From assembly GCA_958445895.1 (NCBI GenBank), contig CAUCTV010000003.1, positions 1 to 64,000 of the forward strand: 64,000 bases of DNA, in the 5' to 3' direction. The DNA comes from an uncultured Collinsella sp. GTDB taxonomy: Bacteria > Actinomycetota > Coriobacteriia > Coriobacteriales > Coriobacteriaceae. The position numbers were made by a program, and so were the translations under genes. The notes under the pieces are model-generated. The model had not been told where the DNA came from and made no database searches. It saw only the letters and a list, made by a program, of their open reading frames with translations. Of the stretch, positions 1 through 7,748 are shown piece after piece (within the stretch, counting starts at the first letter, position 1; each line of letters begins with the position of its first letter).

Positions 1-16
1 GCGCAACGCGTTGCGC
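1..16. repeat. 16-bp perfect palindrome at window start
   Basis: Bases 1-16 (GCGCAACGCGTTGCGC) equal their own reverse complement. They are followed by about 35 bases that do not belong to the adjacent dipeptidase reading frame. The role is unknown. It could be a recombination or insertion edge. Confidence 0.4.
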
Positions 17-46
17 TGAGTCCTGAGGCTGTTGCAATGAAAATGA

Positions 47-901
47 GAATCAAGGCCCCTGTTCTTCCAGCCCGGCAAGTCCGACTGGAACACCTTTGAG
101 ATGATCCGCAGCTTTGCTACTCGTGGCGAGAATGTCGCCGGCCTCAACGCCAACACCGACGGCGCCTATGCCATTGGTTCCAACCGCAACACCGAGATCC
201 ACACCTTCCAGATCCGTCAGGGCATGGACCCCGAGATCGCGACCATCCAGTGGGAGATGCTCTCCAACGCCGAGTTCTCCGTCGCTATCCCCTTCTACTC
301 CGCACTGCTCACCGAGGTCAGCCCCTACTTTAGCGATCAGGATGTCTCCTTCGATCACTGTGAAGAGGAAGACGTTGTGAACAACGAGGAGCCCAAGAAC
401 TCCATCAACTACGTTCTCATGGACATCAACACGCTCGCCTATGAGAACCGCGACAACTGCGCTACCGGCGTCCGCGTCTATCTCGACGCCCTGCAGAAGG
501 AGCTCATTGAGCAGAACCTGACCGTCGACGAGGCCATGCAGGCCGCAAAGGACACCGAGGCCCGCACCGCCCTGGCCAACAAGGCTGGCAAGGCCGCGAC
601 CAAGAACACCTATGTCAAGTGCAAGGCCATGCTCGAGGAAATGCGCGATTACCTCAAGAAGGGCGACTTCTCCGAGAAGTTCGTCCCGAGCGACTACGAT
701 GCCGACAACGACTGCCTGGTCGAGTCCATCACCTACGCCGACGAGGCCCTCTCCGATGAGGACGTAGCCGAGCCCGAGGTCGAAGAGAAAGAGGCAACCG
801 AGGAGAAGTCCGAGGGCAACAACATGGCCACCATGGCCGTTGGCGCCGTCGTCATCATCGGTGTCTGCGGCTTCGTGCTCTATCGTCGCAAGAAGGCCTA
901 A
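47..901 (+). CDS. C69-family dipeptidase, N-terminally truncated, membrane anchored
   Basis: C-terminal half of a peptidase family C69 (PepD-like) dipeptidase. The frame is open from base 47, after a stop at 44-46, and the residues before the first in-frame ATG (101) still look family-like (FFQPGKSDWNTFEMIRSF). The family's N-terminal nucleophile Cys region is therefore missing and the first ATG lies inside the domain. Family-typical segments that remain are NRNTEIHTFQIRQGM and QWEMLSNAEFSVAIPFYS. After an acidic Glu-rich linker the protein ends in one hydrophobic helix followed by RRKK, which suggests a surface enzyme with a C-terminal membrane anchor. As it stands the gene is probably inactive, or it is cut by a rearrangement or contig edge near base 50. 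Confidence 0.7.
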   Translation, partial: ESRPLFFQPGKSDWNTFEMIRSFATRGENVAGLNANTDGAYAIGSNRNTEIHTFQIRQGMDPEIATIQWEMLSNAEFSVAIPFYSALLTEVSPYFSDQDVSFDHCEEEDVVNNEEPKNSINYVLMDINTLAYENRDNCATGVRVYLDALQKELIEQNLTVDEAMQAAKDTEARTALANKAGKAATKNTYVKCKAMLEEMRDYLKKGDFSEKFVPSDYDADNDCLVESITYADEALSDEDVAEPEVEEKEATEEKSEGNNMATMAVGAVVIIGVCGFVLYRRKKA

Positions 902-1007
902 GACCCTTACGTTCTAAAGGAGGGCGAGACAGCGTGAGCGGCCTTGCCCTCCTAGCCCGTCATCTGACCGGCGGGAAACACCGCCGAAATCTTTTCAAAA
1001 AAGATTT

Positions 1008-1035
1008 CCCTGCGCACACTTCACTGTGCTATAGT
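1008..1035 (+). promoter_or_regulatory. candidate promoter of the Trp leader / ECF operon
   Basis: A TATAGT -10 hexamer lies at 1030-1035, with a weak -35-like TTCCCT about 18 bases upstream. It is placed about 60 bases before the leader-peptide start and after the dipeptidase gene. Only the -10 is convincing. Confidence 0.4.
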
Positions 1036-1093
1036 GCAGCGCAACAGCAATCAGGTGCTACCGCGCCACGGCATCACGAAAGGAGCCACCAGC

Positions 1094-1162
1094 ATGAAGA
1101 ACACGATGACGTCTCTCAACAACTGGTGGTGGCGTGATGCGAATACGATCGGTCGACGGTGA
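1094..1162 (+). CDS. Trp-codon leader peptide of a transcription attenuator
   Basis: A 22-codon ORF starts ATG-AAG-AAC at 1094 behind a strong site (GAAAGGAGCCACC) and contains three consecutive TGG codons at 1124-1132 before a TGA stop at 1160-1162. The peptide reads MKNTMTSLNNWWWRDANTIG, then RR. A run of tryptophan codons followed by alternative RNA hairpins and an intrinsic terminator is the standard layout of a trp leader: ribosome stalling at TGG reports low charged tRNA-Trp. Here it precedes transporter genes, not trp biosynthesis genes. A 67-codon overlapping frame at 934-1137 has no such logic and is rejected. Confidence 0.85.
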   Translation: MKNTMTSLNNWWWRDANTIGRR

Positions 1163-1230
1163 GTCCCTCACGCCTGTTTTTGCGCTCTAGGTGATTGAAA
1201 GGCCTCCGGTTTCGACCGGGGGCCTTTTTC
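1131..1230 (+). promoter_or_regulatory. tryptophan attenuator (alternative hairpins and terminator)
   Basis: Three pairings can be read directly. Segment 1 GGCGTGA (1131-1137, overlapping the last Trp codon) pairs with segment 2 TCACGCC (1168-1174). The antiterminator is CGGTCGA (1150-1156) with TCGACCG (1212-1218). The terminator is AGGCCTCCGGT (1200-1210), loop TTCG, ACCGGGGGCCT (1215-1225), then a T run. Stalling at the Trp codons would block 1:2 and free 1150-1156 to disrupt the terminator. A ribosome reaching the stop codon would cover that segment and allow termination. Predicted effect: the ECF genes are expressed when tryptophan is scarce. Confidence 0.8.
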
Positions 1231-1306
1231 TATCTCGAGCCCGATCGCATTCGCATCACGCGCCTCCGCTTTTTATTGCACTCCCCTTTTCGAAAGGACT
1301 TTCATC

Positions 1307-1891
1307 ATGTCTCAGAACACCACCGCCCAGCCCCGCACCGCCCAGCCCCGCACCGTCCAGACCGCCGATCGCGGCAAGCTCGACCTCAAGGCACTCACTC
1401 TCTACGCCATCCTCCTCGCCGCCGGTTTCGTCCTCAATATGACCGTCTCCAAGTTCTTTAGCGGTCTCACCGGAGGCTTCCTCTCGCCCGAGTTCATCAT
1501 CGCAGCCTTCTGCCTCGAGATTCTCATCGTCAAGCCCAACATCGGCCAGTCCGCGATTATCGGCCTCCTCGCCGGCGTGGTGATCCAAATCACCGCCTCC
1601 GTCAAGGGCCCCGACCTAATCGCTGAGCCCGTCGCCGCAATGGTCATGGCTCTGCTCGTCTCTGTGCTCGCCGACTCCAAGGCCAAGGGCCTTCTCTCGC
1701 TCGTCGGCACCTTTGTTGTCACCTTCATCTCCGGCATGATCTACGCCGCGATCTTCTCCTTTGGCGTCATGAACAACCCGGCTTTCATGGGCGTCATGGC
1801 TCCTGTCGTCGCCGCCACCGGTGTTGCCAACGCCATCATCGTGACCGCCCTCTACATCCCCATCAAGAAGGCCCTCAAGCTCAACGACTAA
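1307..1891 (+). CDS. ECF transporter S component, likely tryptophan-specific (TrpP-like)
   Basis: A 194-residue integral membrane protein with a polar N-terminal tail (about 25 residues with a repeated AQPRT motif), then around five to six hydrophobic segments, the size and layout of an ECF substrate-binding (S) subunit. The segment PDLIAEPVAAMVMALL resembles the conserved region of the TrpP/YhaG family from memory. The assignment to tryptophan rests mainly on the Trp-codon attenuator just upstream. It would capture the substrate and dock onto the EcfT/EcfA module encoded downstream. The start at 1307 has a GAAAGGAC site. The second S-like gene follows after 131 bases. Confidence 0.7.
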   Translation: MSQNTTAQPRTAQPRTVQTADRGKLDLKALTLYAILLAAGFVLNMTVSKFFSGLTGGFLSPEFIIAAFCLEILIVKPNIGQSAIIGLLAGVVIQITASVKGPDLIAEPVAAMVMALLVSVLADSKAKGLLSLVGTFVVTFISGMIYAAIFSFGVMNNPAFMGVMAPVVAATGVANAIIVTALYIPIKKALKLND

Positions 1892-2022
1892 GTAGCCGAC
1901 AAGCCACACGCAGACACCTCTACAACAACTCTGCTCATAACACTCTAAAACCCAACGACGCCCCATCCCTGCGCCGCCCATCAACTATGCCGACGCAACA
2001 CCCATTGAGAGAGGGAACTCCC

Positions 2023-2568
2023 ATGTCTCAAAACAACGCCCGCACCGTTACCGCCACTGCCAACTCCGCTGGAATCATCGACATCAAGTCGCTCGTCCTG
2101 CTCGCCATCCTGCTCGCCGCCGGCTTCATCCTCAACTTGACCCTCGGCAACGCACTTGCCATCGTGGGCATCAAGCCGCAGTTCATCATCGCCGCCTACG
2201 CACTCGCCATTCTTCTGATCGACGCAAGCTACCTCCAGGCAATCATCTTCGCGGTTATCTCCGCCTGCGTCATCCAGCTCACCACGTCAATCCCCGGCCT
2301 CAACTTTGTCACCGAGACCGTCGCCGCGCTCGCCATGGTCTCGCTCGTCAAGTCAGGCATCGGCGGTAAGAACGTCACCCCGCTCGTCGCCACGTTTGTC
2401 ACCACGTTGATCTCGGGCGCACTCTTCGCCGTGTTCGGCACGGTAATCATGGGCGGCGCCATCGCCTCCGCCGCGGTCAAGATTCCGCTGGTCCTAGGCA
2501 CTGCCGTCTTCAACGCCATCCTGGTCCAGGCCCTCAGCATTCCGCTCAAGAAGGTCTTCACCAAGTAG
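2023..2568 (+). CDS. second ECF transporter S component, paralogue of the preceding gene
   Basis: A 181-residue hydrophobic protein that is clearly a paralogue of the upstream S subunit: the same MSQN start, the shared ILLAAGFILN membrane segment, the FIIAA motif and the ending IPLKK. The start at 2023 is preferred over the upstream in-frame ATG at 1987 because GAGAGAGGGAACTCCC sits directly before it and it aligns with the paralogue's start. Two S subunits in one operon suggest either two related substrates (for example tryptophan and a related indole or aromatic compound) or a duplicated carrier. The substrate is not determinable from sequence alone. Confidence 0.7.
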   Translation: MSQNNARTVTATANSAGIIDIKSLVLLAILLAAGFILNLTLGNALAIVGIKPQFIIAAYALAILLIDASYLQAIIFAVISACVIQLTTSIPGLNFVTETVAALAMVSLVKSGIGGKNVTPLVATFVTTLISGALFAVFGTVIMGGAIASAAVKIPLVLGTAVFNAILVQALSIPLKKVFTK

Positions 2569-2583
2569 TAATACTTGCTACCA

Positions 2584-2620
2584 TGTAGACCGCCGGTCGT
2601 TTTGCGACCGGTGCTCTTTT
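2584..2620 (+). terminator. hairpin between S component and EcfA genes
   Basis: CCGGTCG / CGACCGG, a 7-bp perfect stem with a TTTTG loop, followed by a short T-rich stretch, in the 69-base gap before the ATPase gene. It may be a weak terminator or an RNA-processing site that sets the stoichiometry of S subunits to ATPase. Confidence 0.4.
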
Positions 2621-2637
2621 ACGATAGAAAGGCCCCC

Positions 2638-4404
2638 ATGAGCTCCAGCAATACCATCATCAAGCTCGATGACGTCTCATTTGCCTATGGTCACGAGGCG
2701 CAGAATGCCCTCGATCACGTCTCACTCACCATCGAAAAGGGCGAGTTTGTGGGCGTCATCGGCCCCTCAGGCGCTGGCAAATCGACGCTTGCCGCCGTTA
2801 TGAGCGGAGCCATCCCCCACCATTACACCGGCAAGCTCTTTGGAGCCACGCTCGTCGATGACCGCGACACCTGCGAGATCACCCTCACGGATATCTCGCG
2901 CGTGGTGGGAAGCGTACTGCAGGACATCGATGCCCAGATGGTTGCACCCATCGTTGAAGACGAGATGCTCTTTGGCCTCGAGAACTTTGGTATACCGCAC
3001 GACCAGATCGAGGAGCGCATCAGCCAGACGCTGGCGACCGTCGGCATTAGCGACCTGCGCCACCGCGAGATTGCCACGCTCTCGGGCGGGCAAAAGCAGA
3101 AAGTCGCAATCGCGGCGATCATCGCCATGGCACCCGACGTGCTCGTGCTCGACGAGCCCACGGCAGCGCTCGACCCGGCAAGCTCCACACTCGTTTTTGA
3201 CACCCTGCGCCAAATCAACCGCGAGCACGGCATCACCGTGGTTGTCATCGAGCAGAAGGTCGCGCTGTTGTCAAAATACTGCAGCCGTGTGCTCGTCATG
3301 GCAGACGGCAAGCTCGCGTTTGACGGCGAACCCCACCAGGTCTTTGCCCACGCAAGCGAGCTGCGCCAGATGGGTGTCGACAGTCCCCGCGTCGCGCGCA
3401 TCGCGAACAGCCTGGCAGAAGCGGGGCTGTTGCCGAGCGATCAGGCACCCTGCCTCAATGTTTCCGAAGCACACCAGCTAGTCTCATCCTTACTTGCGGA
3501 TGCAACGAGCAAGGACGCGCCCGCCGATATGCCCGAGACCTCTCCCCATATCCCGGCGGTCCCCCGCGGCGCCAATCAGGAGCCAGTAGTTGAGCTCGCC
3601 GATGTGACCTTTGCCTACCCCCATGGTGGTGCCTCGGTCAGCAACCTCAACATGTGCGTCTATCCCGGCGAGCTCGTGGGCGTCATCGGCCAGAACGGTG
3701 CTGGCAAGACCACGCTCACCAAGCTGTTGAACGGCCTTCTGCATCCAGCGTCGGGAACCGTGCGTATGGCGGGGATGAACACCGCCGACGTTCCCACCAG
3801 CGCGATTGCTGCAAAATGCGCGACGCTGTTCCAGAACCCCGACCGCCAGCTCTGCCGCGACACCGTACTCGACGAGATTGCCTTTGGTCTTGAACTGCAC
3901 GGTGTCGGCACCGACGAGGCCCGCCAGCGCGCACGGGTGGCGGCGGAGCGCTTTGGGCTCCCCTTGGACGAATCGCCGTTCTCGCTTTCGCGCGGACAGC
4001 GACAGATGGTCGCCCTAGCGTCCGTGGTTGTGCTCGACCCACAGGTGGTTTTGCTCGATGAGCCCACGAGCGGCCTCGATTACCGCGAGTGTATGACCGT
4101 GATGGAGACGGTGAGCGAGATGGCCGAGCGCGGCTGCGCCGTGATCATGGTGTGCCACGACATGGAGGTCGTCTCGGACTTTGCCCAGCGCCTGGTAGTC
4201 ATGGCTGACGGGCGCATCCTCGAGCGCGGCGACGCGAACCGGATCTTTGCCGACGATGCCCTCATGCGCGCCGCCTACGTGGAGCCACCGCAGGTTGTGG
4301 CCCTGTCCAAAGAACTCGCGCGCGACGTTTCGCCCCGATTCGCCGGAATCAGTCAGGTCTCCGATCTGGTCGACCTGGTAAAGGAGATGCTCAACCATGA
4401 CTAA
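2638..4404 (+). CDS. ECF transporter ATPase, EcfA-EcfA' fusion
   Basis: 588 residues with two complete ABC ATPase domains in one chain, replacing the usual separate EcfA1 and EcfA2. Domain 1: Walker A GPSGAGKST (about residues 42-50), signature LSGGQKQK (about 148-155), Walker B LVLDEP. Domain 2: Walker A GQNGAGKTT (about 350), a non-canonical signature LSRGQRQM (about 450), Walker B VVLLDEP. A low-complexity linker of about 40 residues joins them. It should energise transport with EcfT (8-base overlap downstream) and the two S subunits upstream. The start is at ATG 2638 after AGAAAGGCCCCC. The altered second signature suggests one of the two ATP sites may be less active. Confidence 0.85.
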   Translation: MSSSNTIIKLDDVSFAYGHEAQNALDHVSLTIEKGEFVGVIGPSGAGKSTLAAVMSGAIPHHYTGKLFGATLVDDRDTCEITLTDISRVVGSVLQDIDAQMVAPIVEDEMLFGLENFGIPHDQIEERISQTLATVGISDLRHREIATLSGGQKQKVAIAAIIAMAPDVLVLDEPTAALDPASSTLVFDTLRQINREHGITVVVIEQKVALLSKYCSRVLVMADGKLAFDGEPHQVFAHASELRQMGVDSPRVARIANSLAEAGLLPSDQAPCLNVSEAHQLVSSLLADATSKDAPADMPETSPHIPAVPRGANQEPVVELADVTFAYPHGGASVSNLNMCVYPGELVGVIGQNGAGKTTLTKLLNGLLHPASGTVRMAGMNTADVPTSAIAAKCATLFQNPDRQLCRDTVLDEIAFGLELHGVGTDEARQRARVAAERFGLPLDESPFSLSRGQRQMVALASVVVLDPQVVLLDEPTSGLDYRECMTVMETVSEMAERGCAVIMVCHDMEVVSDFAQRLVVMADGRILERGDANRIFADDALMRAAYVEPPQVVALSKELARDVSPRFAGISQVSDLVDLVKEMLNHD

Positions 4405-5143
4405 CGTGATCGACTACGTGCCCGGAGACTCGCTGCTGCACCGGCTGAACCCCGTGACCAAGCTAGCCCTGGCCGCGGCTATTATCTTGGCGACCTTCCT
4501 CGGCGACACTTATGTGCTCCTGATCGCCCTGCTTGTGCTGACTTTTACCTTGGGCATCTACGCCAAATCGACCGCGGGCCTCGTCTCGCTCGTCAAGCTC
4601 ATGGTGCCACTCTCGCTAATCATGCTGGTCCTGCAGACCGCCTTTATCCGCACCGGAGCCCCCATCTTTGCCTGGATTACCACAGATGGTCTTATCACCG
4701 GCACCAAGGCGGCGCTTCGCCTGCTCGGCGTGGCACTGCCGCTCATCCTCATGCTCACCATCACGCAGCTCGGCGACCTCGCTAACGCTTGCGTGGAGGT
4801 GCTGCACGTGCCGTACCGCTATGCGTTCACGTTTACCACGGCACTGCGCTTTGTACCGGTCTTTAGCCAGGAGATGAACGCCATCATGGAGGCGCAGACC
4901 GCGCGCGGTGTTGAGTACGACACCAAGAACCCCCTCAAGAAGATCCAGCTCATGCTACCGCTCTGCGTGCCGCTGCTGGTGAGCTCCGTGGGCAAGACCG
5001 ATGCCACTGCCTTGGCGGCCGAGCAACGTGGCTTTTACCTGCGTACGCGCGCGAGCTCGTACAAGCGCTATCCCATCAAGGGCATGGACATTGCCTTACT
5101 TATTGCCAGCATTGCTCTCATCGTCCTCGGATTCCTGTTCTAA
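4397..5143 (+). CDS. ecfT: ECF transporter transmembrane coupling protein EcfT
   Basis: A 248-residue membrane protein of the CbiQ/EcfT family. The two coupling motifs that contact the ATPases are present as AQTARGVEY (about residue 174) and ALAAEQRGFYLR (about 205). N-terminal and central hydrophobic helices precede them, and one more helix ends the protein. The start overlaps the end of the ATPase gene by eight bases (ATGACTAA), indicating translational coupling, with an AAGGAG site inside the upstream gene. It completes a self-contained ECF module behind the Trp attenuator. Confidence 0.85.
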   Translation: MTNVIDYVPGDSLLHRLNPVTKLALAAAIILATFLGDTYVLLIALLVLTFTLGIYAKSTAGLVSLVKLMVPLSLIMLVLQTAFIRTGAPIFAWITTDGLITGTKAALRLLGVALPLILMLTITQLGDLANACVEVLHVPYRYAFTFTTALRFVPVFSQEMNAIMEAQTARGVEYDTKNPLKKIQLMLPLCVPLLVSSVGKTDATALAAEQRGFYLRTRASSYKRYPIKGMDIALLIASIALIVLGFLF

Positions 5144-5175
5144 CCTATCGCCACCGGCAACCGCCAAACGCAAAG

Positions 5176-5206
5176 GGCCCCGGCTCGCATCAAACGAGCC
5201 GGGGCC
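5176..5206 (+). terminator. terminator of the ECF operon
   Basis: Perfect 12-bp stem GGCCCCGGCTCG / CGAGCCGGGGCC with a 7-base loop, followed by a T-containing tail. It lies 32 bases after the ecfT stop. Confidence 0.75.
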
Positions 5207-5227
5207 TCACTGTTTCCCCAGATAAAA

Positions 5228-5263
5228 CCTACCAAAATAAACCTGTCCCTTTTTGGCAGGTCG
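5228..5263. repeat. dispersed GGGACAGG repeat, copy A
   Basis: Its minus strand reads CCTGCCAAAAAGGGACAGG followed by TTTATTTTGG, nearly identical to the copy at 53141-53173. It is intergenic, at the 3' side of the racemase gene. Confidence 0.6.
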
Positions 5264-5267
5264 GATG

Positions 5268-6014
5268 CTAGAGGCGGTAGGGGACGCCGCTGCGAATGAT
5301 GGACTCGCGTACCAGGACATCCATCGCATCGAGGGTGATCTCGGGCATCTCGCGATACTTCTGCAACACCGAAAGCTCCGTGCAGGCCAGGATGACGCGG
5401 TCGCAGCCGCTACGGGCGAACTCCCACATCACGCGGTCGAACTTATCCATATCGGGCTCGCGACCGGCCTTCACATCATCGTAGATGAGCGACATCACAT
5501 CGTTCTGACGTTTCTCGCTGGGATAGACAACCTCAACACCCGCAGCCTCGCATTCGCGGCCGTAAACGCCCGCGCCCACGGTGCCATCAGTTCCCATGAT
5601 GCCAATCTTGTGCACCGGCTCGGCCGGCATACTCAGGTTGGGGTCGAACTCGCACTCCCCCATCACCGCACCCGCAAGGGCATAGCGAACCGACTCGCGC
5701 GGCATGTGGATAATCGGCACCTTCGTAAACGACTGGATCTGGTCGTAGAAGTAGTGTGACGTGTTGCAGGGAATAGCTATGTGCGCGCAGCCCAGCGACT
5801 CGAGCGCTTGGGCGCACTCCTTCATAGTCGCCAGCAGCTCGGCATGGTCACCGGTCTTGATGGCCAGCGTGCGGTCGGGCATGGTCGACTTGGAAAGCAC
5901 CACCATGTCGATATGCTCCTGGTCGCACGTAGCCGCCGTATGACGTACCACCTGGTCGTAGTAATACGACGTGGCCTCGGCGCCCATGCCGCCGATAACT
6001 CCCAGCTTTTCCAT
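5268..6014 (-). CDS. aspartate/glutamate racemase family protein
   Basis: 248 residues, amino-acid racemase of the Asp/Glu/hydantoin racemase superfamily. It opens with GVIGGMGAEAT. The two catalytic cysteines appear in IPCNTSHYF (about residue 86) and ILACTELSV (about 213). The start is at ATG 6014 behind AAGGAGGCGGCG; the longer in-frame extension upstream lacks a site. It would interconvert L- and D-aspartate (or glutamate). The gene lies 84 bases downstream of an ATP-grasp ligase on the same strand, a pairing seen where D-Asp is made and attached to peptidoglycan stem peptides. That link is inference. Confidence 0.85.
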   Translation of the reverse strand: MEKLGVIGGMGAEATSYYYDQVVRHTAATCDQEHIDMVVLSKSTMPDRTLAIKTGDHAELLATMKECAQALESLGCAHIAIPCNTSHYFYDQIQSFTKVPIIHMPRESVRYALAGAVMGECEFDPNLSMPAEPVHKIGIMGTDGTVGAGVYGRECEAAGVEVVYPSEKRQNDVMSLIYDDVKAGREPDMDKFDRVMWEFARSGCDRVILACTELSVLQKYREMPEITLDAMDVLVRESIIRSGVPYRL

Positions 6015-6098
6015 CGCCGCCTCCTTGGTGACGCCCACGCAATTGCGCGTATCATACCCGCGCCCGCCCGATACATACCGGACGGGCGCCACGCTCGT

Positions 6099-7355
6099 CT
6101 ACTTGTAATACGTCTTGAACAGCTTAAAGTGGCGCAGCTTGGTGTGCCACATACGCAACCAGCGGTTAAAGACAAAGTCTCCCTTCATAAACGAGGGATC
6201 GGCGCCCTTGCCCTCCTTGGCAAGACGATGCACCTTCGCGCGCAGCTCGGGATCCTTGACGTACTTGTCGACGACGCCCATGGGAACGACCATCCACAGT
6301 GCCTCGTCCTGCGCCGTCACAAACTCCGGCTCAAACGGGCGGTTGAGCACATACTCGTTCACCACATACTTGGCAACGTTAAAGCCGCTGTTGGTTACGT
6401 AGTAGTTGCTGCGGCCCTGACGGGTGTTGAAGTCAAAGAACTTAAACGAGCCATCGCGCTCGTCGTACTTGACGTCAAAGTTGGAATAGCCCACAAAGTG
6501 AAGGTCCTCGAGCAGCTTGCGCACGCCACCCATAAGCTCATCATTGGGCTCGGTGATGATGCAGGCGTGATTACCGACGCCATGGGGCTGATGCTCCTCG
6601 AGCAGCACGTGACCAAGGCACATCATGCGAACCTTGCCGTTGCGGTCAGAATAGCTGGTGAGCACGCGCATGTACTCGTCGTTGCCGGGCACGCGATCCT
6701 GCAAAATCAGGTCATCGGTGTAGCCACTGGCATAGGAATCGCGGATAACCTGCTCCAGCTCGGCGCGGTCGGCAATCTCGTAAGCCTTCTTCTGCCCCTC
6801 GAACTCATGCTGCCACCACATGATGCCGTCGGAAGGCTTCAGGATCATCGGGTAGGGGAAGTCAATCTGGTCGAGCACCTCGGCGGGAGCCTCGCCCTGA
6901 GCGTTGAGCATCGCCATGGTAAAGGTAAACGTATGCGGATAGGGCACACCGTGCTTCTCGCACAGCTCGTAGAAGATCTCCTTCTTCTGGCACTGCTCAA
7001 GCATGCTATAGGGCGCGTAAGGCGCAACGATGTTATCCGCCAGCTCGTTGGCATCCTTGGCCTGAGCCACCAGGGCAACATAGTTATCGCCGCAGCCCAT
7101 CAGGACAATCGTCTTGTCGGCATGCGCTCGAGCGATACCGTTGACGGTCTTAAGCATCACGGGCATGGTGTCGATATCCACGTTAGGCGTGTAGTCGATA
7201 ATCTGGCTGCGATACGCAGGGCCCGTCTGATACTTGCCAAAGACCAGGCTCTTGACCTGATATTCCTCGTAAAAGGCGCGCGCCACCGAATACGCGTTGA
7301 TGTCGCCGCCGAGCAGCACGGGAATAAACTCGCGCTCTGTAAACTGCAATGCCAT
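6099..7355 (-). CDS. ATP-grasp carboxylate-amine ligase, possible D-aspartate ligase
   Basis: 418 residues with the ATP-grasp fold of the carboxylate-amine ligase / D-aspartate ligase group: an N-terminal nucleotide-like fold opening PVLLGGDINAYSVARAF, an ATP-binding lysine segment YPMILKPSDG (about 167), and a Mg-binding part FKFFDFNTRQGRSNYY (about 315). The family joins an amino acid to another carboxylate using ATP, in the cytosol. The racemase gene directly downstream suggests the substrate is a D-amino acid, perhaps D-Asp for a peptidoglycan cross-bridge. Carnosine-type dipeptide synthesis is an alternative. The start ATG has AGGAAGTTTCC upstream. Confidence 0.75.
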   Translation of the reverse strand: MALQFTEREFIPVLLGGDINAYSVARAFYEEYQVKSLVFGKYQTGPAYRSQIIDYTPNVDIDTMPVMLKTVNGIARAHADKTIVLMGCGDNYVALVAQAKDANELADNIVAPYAPYSMLEQCQKKEIFYELCEKHGVPYPHTFTFTMAMLNAQGEAPAEVLDQIDFPYPMILKPSDGIMWWQHEFEGQKKAYEIADRAELEQVIRDSYASGYTDDLILQDRVPGNDEYMRVLTSYSDRNGKVRMMCLGHVLLEEHQPHGVGNHACIITEPNDELMGGVRKLLEDLHFVGYSNFDVKYDERDGSFKFFDFNTRQGRSNYYVTNSGFNVAKYVVNEYVLNRPFEPEFVTAQDEALWMVVPMGVVDKYVKDPELRAKVHRLAKEGKGADPSFMKGDFVFNRWLRMWHTKLRHFKLFKTYYK

Positions 7356-7641
7356 GGAAACTTCCTATCATGAACTGCCCACACGACGGGCGGTCTTTGT
7401 GCAACTGATTTATTCTAGCGTGCCGAGCCGCCGGCACCCAAAGCTCCACCGTATCTATGGCAATCGGCGTAATTATCCAGCATGAAGGCCAAGCTCACCG
7501 CGATGGGACCTTGTAGTTGCAAAACCCCACGTGAGGGCAACTTTTACAGCCAAAACCCTCACAAACAGGGTGCCGTAACGTTAAAGTTTAACTCTATGGT
7601 TTCTCAACAATTCACCATTCCCGCAGGTCAAGGCCAAAGCC

Positions 7642-7688
7642 TCAAGTTCAACTTGACCCTTTAGAACCTTTAAGGTTCAAGTTGAGGT
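7642..7688 (+). promoter_or_regulatory. TCAAGTT/AACTTGA operator-like array
   Basis: TCAAGTTCAACTTGA (7642-7656) is a perfect 7-1-7 palindrome, and a third TCAAGTTGA half-site follows at 7677-7685, giving a larger imperfect dyad around CTTTAGAACCTTTAAGG. It stands about 60 bases before the hydrolase start in an otherwise gene-free stretch of 393 bases (7356-7748). Such symmetry suggests a repressor or activator site. The regulator is not identified. Nothing else convincing was seen in the gap; a 60-codon frame at 7482-7664 has no ribosome site. Confidence 0.5.
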
Positions 7689-7748
7689 CGAAAGCAGTAG
7701 TAGAATACACCTCGACCAATAACCTACGATTGATTGCAGAGGGACTGG

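Noticed and set aside
934..1137. 67-codon frame in the Trp leader region
   Set aside because: Overlaps the leader peptide in another frame; no ribosome site and low-quality composition.
5781..7373. 530-codon plus-strand frame opposite the ATP-grasp and racemase genes
   Set aside because: Antisense shadow of two well-supported genes; no ribosome site and no recognisable domain.
7482..7664. 60-codon frame upstream of the peptidoglycan hydrolase
   Set aside because: No ribosome site; overlaps the operator-like array.
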